A stretch of 16,131 nt of DNA from Lysobacterales bacterium CG_4_10_14_3_um_filter_64_11 (GCA_002782905.1 PFJA01000126.1:1-16131), one strand, 5' to 3'. Shown: positions 1 through 8,495, counted from the stretch's first letter. Made by a program: numbers and translations. Notes: generated from the sequence alone by a model not told the origin.

Positions 1-190
1 AAGGGCGCAAAGGAAAGTCCAATACGTAGCACGTAGAATGGGACTGGAAAGCCAAAGCCGCATACACGGGCATGCAGGTTGCGCACCAACCCCTCAGCGT
101 CTTTTCAACGAAAGCTGGAATAACGAAAACCGACTTGTTCAGCGTATCCAAAGGAAAGTCCAAGCCCTGATTTGCTTTCTTTGCGCCCTT
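1..190. repeat. Non-coding segment bounded by a 12-bp inverted repeat with internal direct repeats
   Basis: The segment begins with aagggcgcaaag (1-12) and ends with its exact reverse complement ctttgcgccctt (179-190). Inside, caaaggaaagtccaa occurs twice as a perfect 15-bp direct repeat at 8-22 and 149-163. No reading frame here has a recognisable protein: the long plus-strand frame running from 38 is antisense to pth and rplY. It lies downstream of pth. It could be a small non-autonomous repeat element or a pile-up of a dispersed intergenic repeat. The window edge cuts off whatever lies to the left, so the true boundary is unknown. Confidence 0.5.
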
Positions 191-206
191 CGCGTCCTTT
201 GCGGAC
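179..206 (-). repeat. CGCAAAG-type intergenic repeat, copy 1
   Basis: Read on the minus strand, this holds tccgcaaaggacgc (192-205) followed by gaagggcgcaaag, a run of cgcaaag words spaced about 11 bases apart. The same 14-mer occurs in the opposite orientation at 15761-15774 at the other end of the window. The core gtcc-gcaaa-ggac (194-206) can form a small hairpin. It lies 27 bases past the pth stop codon. No function is implied by the sequence. Confidence 0.55.
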
Positions 207-232
207 ACCCGCTCTTGCTGCTGCGTTGTTGC

Positions 233-823
233 TTACCTTTCCCGAGTCCCGGCGGTATGCAACCGCTTCATCGCTTCGTTCATGTCGCCAGCCACGGCCA
301 ATGGCATCACCGCCAGCGCTGCGTCAATCGCGATCGACATGTCGGCTGCGTCGTCGCGACTCGGCCGACCCAGCACCCAGGAAGTCACCCGGTCCTTGTG
401 GCCGGGATGACCGATGCCGATGCGCAAGCGATGAAAGCTGCCGTGACCGAGATGCGCGATGATGTCGCGCAAGCCATTCTGGCCGCCATGGCCACCATCA
501 AACTTGAGGCGCGCGACACCGGCTGGCAGATCAAGATCATCGTGAGCAATCAGGCATTGCCCGGGCTCGATCTTCCAGTACTGCAATGCCGCTGCGACGC
601 TCTGGCCGCTGTGATTCATGAATGTAGCCGGGCGCAGCAGGCGCACATCGTGCTCGCCGATCCGCAGTCGTGCGGTTTCACCGAGCAGCCGCGACTGCAT
701 GCCGAAACGCTCGCCCGACTGTGTCGCCAAGGCATCGACCAGCGCAAACCCGACGTTATGCCGGGTTCCGGCGTATTCGGCGCCCGGGTTGCCGAGGCCA
801 ACAATGAGACGCAGCGCGGACAT
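233..823 (-). CDS. pth: Peptidyl-tRNA hydrolase
   Basis: This enzyme cleaves the ester bond of peptidyl-tRNAs that drop off the ribosome, freeing tRNA in the cytoplasm. The 196-residue protein has the family signature GLGNPG (9-14) close to the N-terminus. Expected active-site residues are N12, H22 (TRHNVGF), N70 (FMNHSGQSV) and D95 (HDDLDLPAG), followed by the conserved GGHGGQNGLRDI block. Length matches the usual 190-200 residues. The ATG at 823 was chosen because it puts GLGNPG at residue 9 as in known Pth proteins. An upstream in-frame GTG at 868 would add 15 residues with no family resemblance and would begin only 10 bases after the rplY stop. The gene follows rplY with a 54-bp gap on the same strand, an arrangement common in Gammaproteobacteria, and is probably co-transcribed with it. 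Confidence 0.95.
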   Translation of the reverse strand: MSALRLIVGLGNPGAEYAGTRHNVGFALVDALATQSGERFGMQSRLLGETARLRIGEHDVRLLRPATFMNHSGQSVAAALQYWKIEPGQCLIAHDDLDLPAGVARLKFDGGHGGQNGLRDIIAHLGHGSFHRLRIGIGHPGHKDRVTSWVLGRPSRDDAADMSIAIDAALAVMPLAVAGDMNEAMKRLHTAGTRER

Positions 824-877
824 CGTGAAGGCGGACGTGCAGCGCCGGCCGCTAGCAGCCGGCGCCACAGAAGGCGC

Positions 878-1552
878 TTACTTCTTTTCGGGCTTCTCGG
901 GCGCAGCCTGCTTGGCGGCTGGCACGGCCGCATCGGCTGCCGGTTCGACGCTCTCCTCTTCTTCGACTTCGGTGCGCGCATGACGGGCCGAAACCACCGC
1001 CACATCGTGCTCCTTGCCGAGCTTGAGCGCCGCCACCTCAACACCAGCCGGCAGCACCAGTTCGGACAAGTGGATGATGTCGCCCAGTGCGAGGTTGGCC
1101 AGATCCACGGCAATGAACTCCGGCAGATCCTTCGGCAGGCAGCTCACTTCCAGTTCGGTCATATCATGGTGGATCACCACGGCGGCGCTCTTGCCAGCCG
1201 GCGAGACTTCCTGGTTCAGGAAGTGCAGCGGCACCCGCGCGTGCAGGGCCTCGTTCTCGGAAACACGCAGAAAATCCAGATGCATGATCAGTGGTTTGAA
1301 CGGATGGCGCTGCATGTCACGCAACAACACGCGCTCCACTTTGCCGTCGATATCGAGCTCAATCAACGCGGAGTAGAACCACTCATTGGCCGACGCCAGA
1401 AACACGTCGTTGTGGTGCATCTGGATGTTGCACGGTTCCTGATGGCCACCGTATACGATCGCCGGCAACCGGCCGAGACGACGCAGGCGGCGGCTCGCAC
1501 CCTTGCCCTGGTCGCCACGTGCGGTGGCAGAAAGCTTGTGTGTCTGGGACAT
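878..1552 (-). CDS. rplY: 50S ribosomal protein L25, long CTC form
   Basis: L25 (bL25) binds 5S rRNA in the large ribosomal subunit. The 224-residue product has the N-terminal 5S-binding beta-barrel (about 5-95, with ARGDQGKGASRRLRR and the LRDMQRHPFKP block) and a C-terminal TL5/CTC domain (about 100-190). An acidic then Ala/Lys/Pro-rich tail (EVEEEESVEPAADAAVPAAK) ends the protein. It is the long two-domain form, not the short 94-residue E. coli form. The start is the ATG at 1552, preceded by AGGTGA four bases upstream. A rho-independent terminator ends 19 bases before this start codon, so the gene is probably expressed by controlled read-through from prs or by attenuation. pth follows on the same strand. 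Confidence 0.95.
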   Translation of the reverse strand: MSQTHKLSATARGDQGKGASRRLRRLGRLPAIVYGGHQEPCNIQMHHNDVFLASANEWFYSALIELDIDGKVERVLLRDMQRHPFKPLIMHLDFLRVSENEALHARVPLHFLNQEVSPAGKSAAVVIHHDMTELEVSCLPKDLPEFIAVDLANLALGDIIHLSELVLPAGVEVAALKLGKEHDVAVVSARHARTEVEEEESVEPAADAAVPAAKQAAPEKPEKK

Positions 1553-1643
1553 GATTCACCTATGGTGTGATAAAAAACGCCCACCTCGCGGCGGGCAACA
1601 CACTCCCCCGCGACCAGGGGAGTCATCGCGACAACCGAAGCGA
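1553..1643 (-). promoter_or_regulatory. Candidate rplY leader RNA with alternative hairpins
   Basis: Besides the terminator, this prs-rplY spacer holds a second hairpin with arms ctcccc (1603-1608) and ggggag (1617-1622). Read as minus-strand RNA, UCGCGG in that region (1613-1608) can pair exactly with CCGCGA (1591-1586), which overlaps the 5' arm and loop of the terminator. The two folds are therefore mutually exclusive. A third small hairpin, CACC-AUA-GGUG (1567-1557), covers the rplY Shine-Dalgarno sequence. Autogenous control of ribosomal protein genes through 5' leaders is well known. Whether L25 binds this leader is inference. Confidence 0.45.
1571..1596 (-). terminator. Rho-independent terminator/attenuator just upstream of rplY
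   Basis: On the minus strand the transcript reads GCCCGCC-GCGA-GGUGGGC followed by GUUUUUU: a seven-pair stem (one G-U pair), a four-base loop and a six-U run at 1577-1572. It lies after the prs stop (1644) and before the rplY start (1552). Only 19 bases separate the U-run from the rplY ATG and they already hold its ribosome-binding site. Simple termination after prs would therefore leave little room for a separate rplY promoter. Confidence 0.8.
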
Positions 1644-2618
1644 TCAGTCGACGTACAGCGAACTGACCGACTCACCGAACGAGATGCGCCGGATGGTCTC
1701 GGCCAACAACTCGGCGACACTGAGCTGACGGATACGCGGGCAGGCCCGCGCCTCATCAGTCAGCGGAATCGTGTCGGTTACCACCAGCTCATCGAGCTGG
1801 GAACCGGATATGTTAGCAATTGCCGGGCCAGAAAGCACGGGGTGGGTACAGTAGGCGACCACCTTGAGCGCACCGTTGGCCTTCAGCGCGGTTGCCGCAG
1901 CGCACAGCGTGCCGGCGGTATCGACGATATCGTCAACCAACACGCAGGTCTTGCCCTCGACATCACCGATGATGTTCATCACCGTCGCCACATTGGCGCG
2001 CGGCCGGCGTTTGTCGATGATCGCCAGATCGGCGTCATCGAGCCGCTTGGCGACCGCGCGTGCGCGCACCACGCCGCCCACGTCGGGCGACACCACGATG
2101 AGGTTGCTCAAGCCCTGACTACGCCAGATGTCCGCGAGCAGGATCGGCGAGGCGTACACGTTGTCGACCGGCATGTCGAAAAAACCCTGAATCTGATCGG
2201 CATGCAGGTCGATGGTCAGCACCCGGTCGGCACCAACCGCGCCGAACATGCGCGCTGCCACCTTGGCAGTAATCGGTACCCGCGCCGAACGTGGCCGGCG
2301 GTCTTGGCGGGCGTAGCCGAAATACGGCACCACCGCGGTCACACTGGCGGCCGAGGCGCGCTTGAGCGCATCGATCAGCACCAGCAGTTCCATGAAGTTT
2401 TCTGCGGTTGGCGCACAGGTGGGCTGCACCACAAAAGCGGCACGGCCACGCACGTTTTCCTCGATTTCGACCTGAACCTCGCCATCGGAGAAGCGCCCGA
2501 CCAGCGCCTTGCCCGGCCGCATGCCCAACTCTCGGCACACCGAACTGGCCAATACGCGGTTGGCATTGCCCGAAAATACGACCATGCTATCGGTAGTCAC
2601 TGCGGCCACGTTCACCAC
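1644..2618 (-). CDS. prs: Ribose-phosphate pyrophosphokinase (PRPP synthetase)
   Basis: This enzyme makes 5-phosphoribosyl-1-pyrophosphate from ribose 5-phosphate and ATP for purine, pyrimidine, histidine, tryptophan and NAD synthesis. The 324-residue protein has the GRFSDGEVQVEIEENVRG block near 41-58 and the ATP-loop PYFGYARQDRRPR. It also has the divalent-metal/ribose-phosphate site IDLHADQIQGFF and the PRPP-binding loop LVDDIVDTAGT. The C-terminus FGESVSSLYVD is typical. Length is slightly above the usual 310-320. The start is uncertain: GTG at 2618 or 2615 gives an N-terminal extension like Xanthomonas homologues. The ATG at 2585 starts directly at MVVFSGNANR but shows no ribosome-binding site. 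It follows tRNA-Gln and precedes rplY on the same strand. Confidence 0.95.
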   Translation of the reverse strand: MVNVAAVTTDSMVVFSGNANRVLASSVCRELGMRPGKALVGRFSDGEVQVEIEENVRGRAAFVVQPTCAPTAENFMELLVLIDALKRASAASVTAVVPYFGYARQDRRPRSARVPITAKVAARMFGAVGADRVLTIDLHADQIQGFFDMPVDNVYASPILLADIWRSQGLSNLIVVSPDVGGVVRARAVAKRLDDADLAIIDKRRPRANVATVMNIIGDVEGKTCVLVDDIVDTAGTLCAAATALKANGALKVVAYCTHPVLSGPAIANISGSQLDELVVTDTIPLTDEARACPRIRQLSVAELLAETIRRISFGESVSSLYVD

Positions 2619-2642
2619 CCATTGTCAGATCGTGCTGCAACC

Positions 2643-2694
2643 CACTGCGATGCGGCCGCGCAGTGCCGCCGATGAGGGTCATCGCGCCGCACTG
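2643..2694 (-). promoter_or_regulatory. Structured leader between tRNA-Gln and prs with two competing hairpins
   Basis: On the minus strand the transcript first meets CAGUGC…CGAUGA-CCC-UCAUCG…GCACUG (2694-2661). This is a long hairpin with a six-pair outer stem, a small internal loop and a perfect six-pair inner stem (cgatga 2670-2675 with tcatcg 2679-2684). The outer arm at 2661-2666 overlaps cgcagtg (2659-2665), which can instead pair with cactgcg (2643-2649) around a nine-base loop. The two structures cannot form together. There is no U-run, so this is not a plain terminator. It could be a processing or regulatory element for prs, or a REP-like repeat. The role is unknown. Confidence 0.4.
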
Positions 2695-2730
2695 CATAAC
2701 CGCCGTGTACCCACCGATCCGTCGGCAGAT

Positions 2731-2806
2731 TGGCTGGGGCGGTAGGATTCGAACCTACGCATGCCAGGATCAAAACCTGGTGCCTTAACCGCTTGGCGAC
2801 GCCCCA
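2731..2806 (-). tRNA. tRNA-Gln, anticodon TTG
   Basis: The 76-base cloverleaf includes an encoded CCA (2733-2731). Acceptor arms TGGGGCG and CGCCCCA pair over seven bases. The anticodon stem is CCAGG/CCTGG with loop TTTTGAT, giving anticodon TTG (2773-2771), which reads CAA/CAG. The T arm is GTAGG-TTCGAAT-CCTAC. The D-arm region GCCAAGCGGTTAAGGC closely resembles E. coli tRNA-Gln(UUG). It lies only 9 bases after the ispE stop codon, so it has no room for its own conventional promoter outside ispE. It is probably cut from the ispE-prs transcript by RNase P and 3' processing. Confidence 0.96.
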
Positions 2807-2815
2807 AAAGCTTTG

Positions 2816-3715
2816 TTACCGTGACGCTGGCGGCGCCGGTGCATCATTGCCGCGCATTGCGTGCAAGCGCTCGTGCAGCGGAGAGCGTGGCAAGCCGCGA
2901 ATTACCCGTGCCTGCAATGCCTCGGGCAAGGCGCAACAGGCGGTGTGTGCCACTTCGCGGCCCGGATAGGCCGCAAAACAACCCGCTCCGGTGCCGGTAA
3001 CCTGCGCCAAACCCACCTGCGACAACGCCGCGAGCGCCTGCGCGATAGCCGGATGACGGCGACGCAGCAGCGGCTCGAACGCATTATCGCGGATTTCGCC
3101 AGCAACGAACTGCGCCATTGTCGCCGGCTCGGCGGTGCGGGTCAATTCGGGATCGTTGAACAATGCGCCGGTCGCAATGTGAACACCGGGATCGATGACC
3201 ACGTACCAGGCGGGCGCCAGGGCGATCGGCCTGAGCAATTCGCCAATGCCTTCGGCCCAGGCGTTGTCGCCGCGCACGAACAACGGCACGTCGGCGCCCA
3301 ATTGCAGGCCAATTTCGGCCAGCGCATCCAGTGACAGCCCGGTGTGCCACAGATGATTGAGCGCCACCAGCACGGTGGCGGCATCCGACGAGCCGCCGCC
3401 GAAGCCGCCACCCATCGGGATGCGCTTGCTCAATGCGATATCCACACCCTGCGTGCAACCGCTCGCCGCGGCGAGCGCATGCGCGGCACGCACACACAGA
3501 TCCGCTTCGGCAGACACCTGCGCCGGCCCGGCCACGCGCACGATCCGGCCATCATCGCGCGGCCGCAAATGCACGTCATCGAGCCAATCGATGATCTGAA
3601 ACACGCTCTGCAACACGTGATAGTCGTCCGCACGGCGGCCCAGAATGCGCAAAAACAGGTTCAGCTTGGCGGGTGCCGGCCACAGCGTCCAGTCTGCGCC
3701 GGTGATTGCGCTCAT
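2816..3715 (-). CDS. ispE: 4-diphosphocytidyl-2-C-methyl-D-erythritol kinase
   Basis: IspE phosphorylates CDP-methylerythritol at the 2-hydroxyl in the MEP pathway to isoprenoid precursors; it is a cytoplasmic GHMP kinase. The 299-residue protein shows the N-terminal substrate motif PAPAKLNLFLRI with K16 and the glycine-rich ATP loop PMGGGFGGGSSDAATVL from residue 100. It also has the catalytic-Asp segment GADVPLFVRG and the C-terminal TGTGAGCFA motif. The loop has Phe at 105 where Leu is usual, a mild change. The ATG at 3715 overlaps the lolB stop as ATGA, so translation is coupled. tRNA-Gln follows 9 bases after the TAA stop. The C-terminal ~15 residues (GNDAPAPPASR) look like an unstructured tail. 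Confidence 0.95.
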   Translation of the reverse strand: MSAITGADWTLWPAPAKLNLFLRILGRRADDYHVLQSVFQIIDWLDDVHLRPRDDGRIVRVAGPAQVSAEADLCVRAAHALAAASGCTQGVDIALSKRIPMGGGFGGGSSDAATVLVALNHLWHTGLSLDALAEIGLQLGADVPLFVRGDNAWAEGIGELLRPIALAPAWYVVIDPGVHIATGALFNDPELTRTAEPATMAQFVAGEIRDNAFEPLLRRRHPAIAQALAALSQVGLAQVTGTGAGCFAAYPGREVAHTACCALPEALQARVIRGLPRSPLHERLHAMRGNDAPAPPASR

Positions 3716-4368
3716 GGCGGCGGCGCGGCATCGGCGCCTGCGGCCTGCCAGCTATCGATGACCAGACGCACGCTGGCATCGCCGCGGCTGGCAAACAGCC
3801 GCCGCGGCAGCGGCGTTGCCGCATCGGTTGACCATGCGCGAAATTGCACCAGCCAACCGCGTTGTTCGATCTGCGCCGGCAGCCCCTGCGCATCGAATTG
3901 CAGCTGTGCCGGCCCGCGCGCACGCATCCCGCGCAACCAAGCCGACAGCGCCACCAGCGGCACGTCCCAGCCCAGGCTATCGCGCAACAACGCCTGCGCA
4001 TCGGGGCCTTCACGCACGCCATCGTGCAAACCGTCGAGGCGTGCCCAGCCGTTGGCGACACTCAGCCGCCAGCTTTGCCGCGACACCGGCGCGCTGACCT
4101 GAATCGAATAATCCGCGCCGTCCTGACGCCAGAGCAGACGGCCACTGCCGCCGTCCTTGCCCAGTGCCAACGCAATGCGCCCGCGCATCTGCCAGTGCGA
4201 CTGCGCGGCAAGAATGGCCTCGCGCTGCGCTTGTGCTGCCAGCGTCAGGGCATCGCCCGGGCGGGCAGGCGGCGCGCCGACGCAGGCCGCCAGCAGCAGG
4301 CTCAACAGGCCAATGGCGAGCCCGCGCTCGCATCGAGCAGCCGCTGCCCCGCCGCGCCAAGATGCCAT
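3712..4368 (-). CDS. lolB: Outer-membrane lipoprotein LolB
   Basis: LolB receives lipoproteins from periplasmic LolA and inserts them into the inner leaflet of the outer membrane. The 218-residue protein opens with a lipoprotein signal: positively charged start, hydrophobic stretch LAIGLLSLLL, and lipobox LAAC with the lipidated Cys at residue 29. The mature part has the family WQMRGRIAL segment and the later GLPAQIEQRGWLVQF strand region. Length fits the ~200-residue family. The ATG at 4368 shares its A with the TPR stop (TGATG). A GTG at 4371 directly before it would add one residue. The 3' end overlaps ispE by four bases. The lolB-ispE-prs order is widely conserved in Gammaproteobacteria, which supports the call despite the family's low sequence identity. 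Confidence 0.9.
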   Translation of the reverse strand: MASWRGGAAAARCERGLAIGLLSLLLAACVGAPPARPGDALTLAAQAQREAILAAQSHWQMRGRIALALGKDGGSGRLLWRQDGADYSIQVSAPVSRQSWRLSVANGWARLDGLHDGVREGPDAQALLRDSLGWDVPLVALSAWLRGMRARGPAQLQFDAQGLPAQIEQRGWLVQFRAWSTDAATPLPRRLFASRGDASVRLVIDSWQAAGADAAPPP

Positions 4369-6044
4369 CACGGGTTGATCCAGCCGTCGGCACCCAGCAC
4401 GGCGCGGTGCTGCGGGTCAATCGCGCGGGCGCGTTCCAGCGCCGTGCGCGCCGCGTCGCGCTGTTCATCGCGCCACAGCGCTTGCGCCAGATGCGCAAGC
4501 ACCTCGGCATCGGGGCTGAGCTCTGCGGCACGCTGCAAATGCGGCAACGCCTCGGCCACGCGCCCCAGCCGATACAAGGCCCAGCCCAAACTATCCACCA
4601 CCGCCGCGTTGTCCGGCGCCTTGTCGTAAGCCCGTTCGATCAGCGCCAAGCCCTCTTGCAAGCGCTCGGTGCGATCGACCAGGGTGTAACCGAGAGCGTT
4701 GAGCGCCGCGACGCTGTCCGGATCGAGTTCCAGAATGCGGCGGAAGTCCGCCTCCGAATCGGCAATCCGGTCGGCTCGCTCATACGCCAGGGCACGCGCG
4801 TACAGCAACTCGGGATCGTCCTCGAAGATCGCCAGCCCGCGCCCGAGTGCGGCGATTTCCTGCGCTACGCCAGCGTGCCCACGGCGCAAGTCCGCTTCCA
4901 GCAGAAAACTGTCGCGGCGCACTTCGCCATCGACCTGTGCATCGGCCTGCACAGTGCCGAGCTGCACCATCGCAGCGGTGAAATCGCCAGCCGCATTGAG
5001 CACCACCGCGACCCGCACCTGCGCCTGATCGCGCGAAGCACCGCTGGCTACCGCGCGGTACCAGTCGAGTGCCTCGTCATGGCGTTCCAGCGCCTCTGCC
5101 AACTGGCCAAGCAGCAACAACCATTCGCCGTCACTGTCGCCTCGCGCCATGGCTTTGGCTTCACGGTACAGCTGCGCCAGTGCGTCGTTGGCGTCCGCCG
5201 CACTGAGAAACCCCGCGCGCGCCCGCACGCTGCGCAGGTCCTGCTCGCCGTGCGCCAGCGCATCTGCCGCCGCCGCTGGGTCGCCCAAGCGCGACAACTC
5301 GCCCGCAACCGCCATGCGCAAGCCGGCATCAGCGCCGGCAGCGGCGAGCACACGATTTGCGGCGCGCCGCGCGCCATCGGCATCGCCTTGCTCACGCAAT
5401 CTGCCGGCCTTGAGCAACCAGGCGCGCGGCGCATCGGGAAAGCGATCAATCAGGCCATCGACCACGCGATTGCTCAGTGCCGTGCGGCCCAATCGCTCGG
5501 ACAAGCCGGCAAATGCCAGCCAGGCGGTGAGATCATCCGGCAACGCGTTGGCATCCAGCAACCGATCGATGAGTTGCGTCACCCGATCCGGCGAAACCGA
5601 CCCCGAGAGGATCTGCACCGCGCGTCGCCAGCCGTCCTCGCCAGCGGCCAAACGATCGCGCAATACCGCAAACACCGCGGCATCGTCACCGGCCCGCAAC
5701 GCGACACTGGCGCGTGCATCCAGCATTTCCGGCGCATTCGGCGCCAGCTGCTGCCAGCGTGCAAGCGCCGCCTGAATAGGCTCGATCTGGTTGCTGGCCA
5801 GCGCTGCGCCGGTGGCCCGCTGCGCCACAGCCGGGTCCGACGACTGCTGGGCCGCGGCAAGGTAAAGCGCCGCCGCTCGCCGATAATCGCCTTGCTGCAA
5901 GTAGAACTCGCCAGCCAGCAGCGGCTCCAGCACTGGCTCCAGCACCGGTTTTTGCGGCGCATCGTGGCTCTCGACGGCCACCGTGCAAAGCGGGTAGCCC
6001 GACACCATCAGCAATGCAGTCAACGAGAATTTGCGCCAGATCAT
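4368..6044 (-). CDS. Exported tetratricopeptide-repeat protein
   Basis: The 558-residue product has a short N-terminal export signal (hydrophobic FSLTALLMVSGYPL then polar residues, probable cleavage near residue 23). The rest is helical repeats rich in Ala, Leu, Asp and Arg. The clearest TPR units are C-terminal, from about 400 to 550: NALGYTLVDRT, then DNAAVVDSLGWALYRLGR, then the AELSPDAEVLAHLAQALW block. Weaker repeats occur at 45-110 and 180-260. TPR arrays mediate protein-protein contacts, and no enzymatic motif is visible. A similar large TPR protein lies directly upstream of lolB in Pseudomonas and Xanthomonas. The gene is first in this minus-strand cluster and overlaps lolB by one base, so it is probably co-translated with it. 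A role in envelope biogenesis is inferred from context only. Confidence 0.88.
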   Translation of the reverse strand: MIWRKFSLTALLMVSGYPLCTVAVESHDAPQKPVLEPVLEPLLAGEFYLQQGDYRRAAALYLAAAQQSSDPAVAQRATGAALASNQIEPIQAALARWQQLAPNAPEMLDARASVALRAGDDAAVFAVLRDRLAAGEDGWRRAVQILSGSVSPDRVTQLIDRLLDANALPDDLTAWLAFAGLSERLGRTALSNRVVDGLIDRFPDAPRAWLLKAGRLREQGDADGARRAANRVLAAAGADAGLRMAVAGELSRLGDPAAAADALAHGEQDLRSVRARAGFLSAADANDALAQLYREAKAMARGDSDGEWLLLLGQLAEALERHDEALDWYRAVASGASRDQAQVRVAVVLNAAGDFTAAMVQLGTVQADAQVDGEVRRDSFLLEADLRRGHAGVAQEIAALGRGLAIFEDDPELLYARALAYERADRIADSEADFRRILELDPDSVAALNALGYTLVDRTERLQEGLALIERAYDKAPDNAAVVDSLGWALYRLGRVAEALPHLQRAAELSPDAEVLAHLAQALWRDEQRDAARTALERARAIDPQHRAVLGADGWINP

Positions 6045-6128
6045 GGGTTATCGGTCCATCAACAGATAGAATCGCGCATCAACGCCTGGAGATACCCGGG
6101 AAGCTTACCGCATCCCCGACCACCGACC
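6045..6128. promoter_or_regulatory. Divergent intergenic region between the TPR gene and hemA
   Basis: These 84 bases must hold promoter signals for both the minus-strand TPR-lolB-ispE run and the plus-strand hemA run, unless those lie inside the genes. A weak -10-like TAGAAT (6067-6072) faces hemA but has no good -35 at the right distance. No Shine-Dalgarno sequence is visible within about 12 bases of the hemA ATG. The call rests on gene arrangement, not on a recognised promoter. Confidence 0.4.
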
Positions 6129-7389
6129 ATGACCCTGCTTGCCCTCGGCCTCAACCACGAAACCGCGCCACTCGCCTTGCGCGAGCGGGTGGCGTTTGCG
6201 CCGGAAACGCTGGCGTTGGCGCTGCGCGACCTGTTGACGGTCGAAGGCGTGCTTGAAGCGGTGCTGCTGTCCACCTGCAATCGCACCGAAATCTACGCCC
6301 ACACCGAGGACGGTCGGGAACACGTGGTAGGGCATTGGCTCGGTGAGCACCATCAGTTGGGCACGAGCCTCGATGGCTACTTGTACCAGCACACCGGCGC
6401 CGATGCCGCCAAACACCTGTTCCGGGTGGCCACCGGGCTGGATTCGCTGATTCTGGGCGAGCCGCAAATCCTGGGCCAGGTCAAGCAGGCATGGCAGATC
6501 GCACGCACCGCCGGGGTGATGAAGACCGCGCTCGACCGCCTGTTTCAGCATACGTTCTCGGTGGCCAAGCGGGTGCGCACCGACACCCGCATTGGCACCC
6601 ACCCGGTGTCGGTGGCGTTTGCCGGCGTGCGCCTGGCGCAGCATGTGTTCACCGACCTGCGCGAGGCGACGGTATTGCTGATCGGAGCCGGCGACACCAT
6701 TGAACTGGCCGCCCGCCACCTCTCGGATGCCAAGGCCAAACGCCTGCTGGTCGCCAACCGCACGCTCGCCCATGCGCAAGACCTCGCCAGCCGCCATGGC
6801 GGCTATGCACTCGCCCTGACCGATCTCGACCGCCACCTGGCTGAAGCCGACATCGTGATTTCCGCGACCGCCAGCCGGGAACCGATCCTGTTGCGTAGCA
6901 GTGTCGAAAAAGCCCTGCGCGTGCGTCGGCGGCGGCCGATGTTCATGCTCGATCTGGCGGTGCCGCGCGATATCGAAGCCAGCGTGCGCGAGCTCGATGA
7001 CGTGTACCTCTACACCGTCGATGACCTCGACCAGGTGATCGCGGAAAACCGCCAGTCGCGGCGCGAGGCCGCCGATCAGGCCGAAGCGATCATCGAACTG
7101 CAAGTGGCGCATTTCATGGGTTGGTGGCAGGGCGCCGGGCGGCAGACCACCATCACCCGTGTGCGCAGCCAAAGCGAGCAGATCCGCGATGAAACCCTGC
7201 ACCGCGCACGCGCCTTGCTGGCCAACGGCAAGGACCCGAACGCGGCGCTGGAATACCTCGCCCACAACCTGACCAACAAACTGCTGCACGCGCCCTCGGC
7301 CAGCCTGCGGCAAGCGGCGCTGAGTGGCGATACCGATCTGCTGCGCGCGGCAGAACGCCTGTTTGACCTCGCCACCCCCGAAAACCCCG

Positions 7390-7418
<29 letters not shown>
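6129..7418 (+). CDS. hemA: Glutamyl-tRNA reductase
   Basis: HemA reduces Glu-tRNA(Glu) with NADPH to glutamate-1-semialdehyde, the first committed step of the C5 route to tetrapyrroles. The 429-residue protein has GLNHETAPLALRERVAF at the N-terminus and the catalytic Cys50 in LSTCNRTEIY. The signature HLFRVATGLDSLILGEPQILG contains conserved His96. The NADPH-binding loop is LLIGAGDTIEL (usually GAGE). The later DLAVPRDIE stretch and a C-terminal helical dimerisation domain are present. The ATG at 6129 puts the motifs at standard positions, and the open frame upstream of it (back to 4164) is only antisense to the TPR gene. No Shine-Dalgarno sequence is evident. The 3' end overlaps prfA by 29 bases, consistent with the classic hemA-prfA operon. 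Confidence 0.95.
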
Positions 7419-8475
<1,057 letters not shown>

Positions 8476-8495
8476 ACCCGAACCGGAAACCGCTC

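Noticed and set aside
1..232. CRISPR-like array from the repeated caaaggaaagtccaa
   Set aside because: Only two copies 141 bases apart, no regular spacers and no cas genes.
38..1570. A 510-residue plus-strand open frame
   Set aside because: It lies opposite pth and rplY, whose products are clearly recognised. Its translation is His/Arg/Gln-rich without any domain.
4164..6128. A very long plus-strand open frame upstream of and continuous with hemA
   Set aside because: It is antisense to the TPR and lolB genes; only the part from 6129 matches glutamyl-tRNA reductase.
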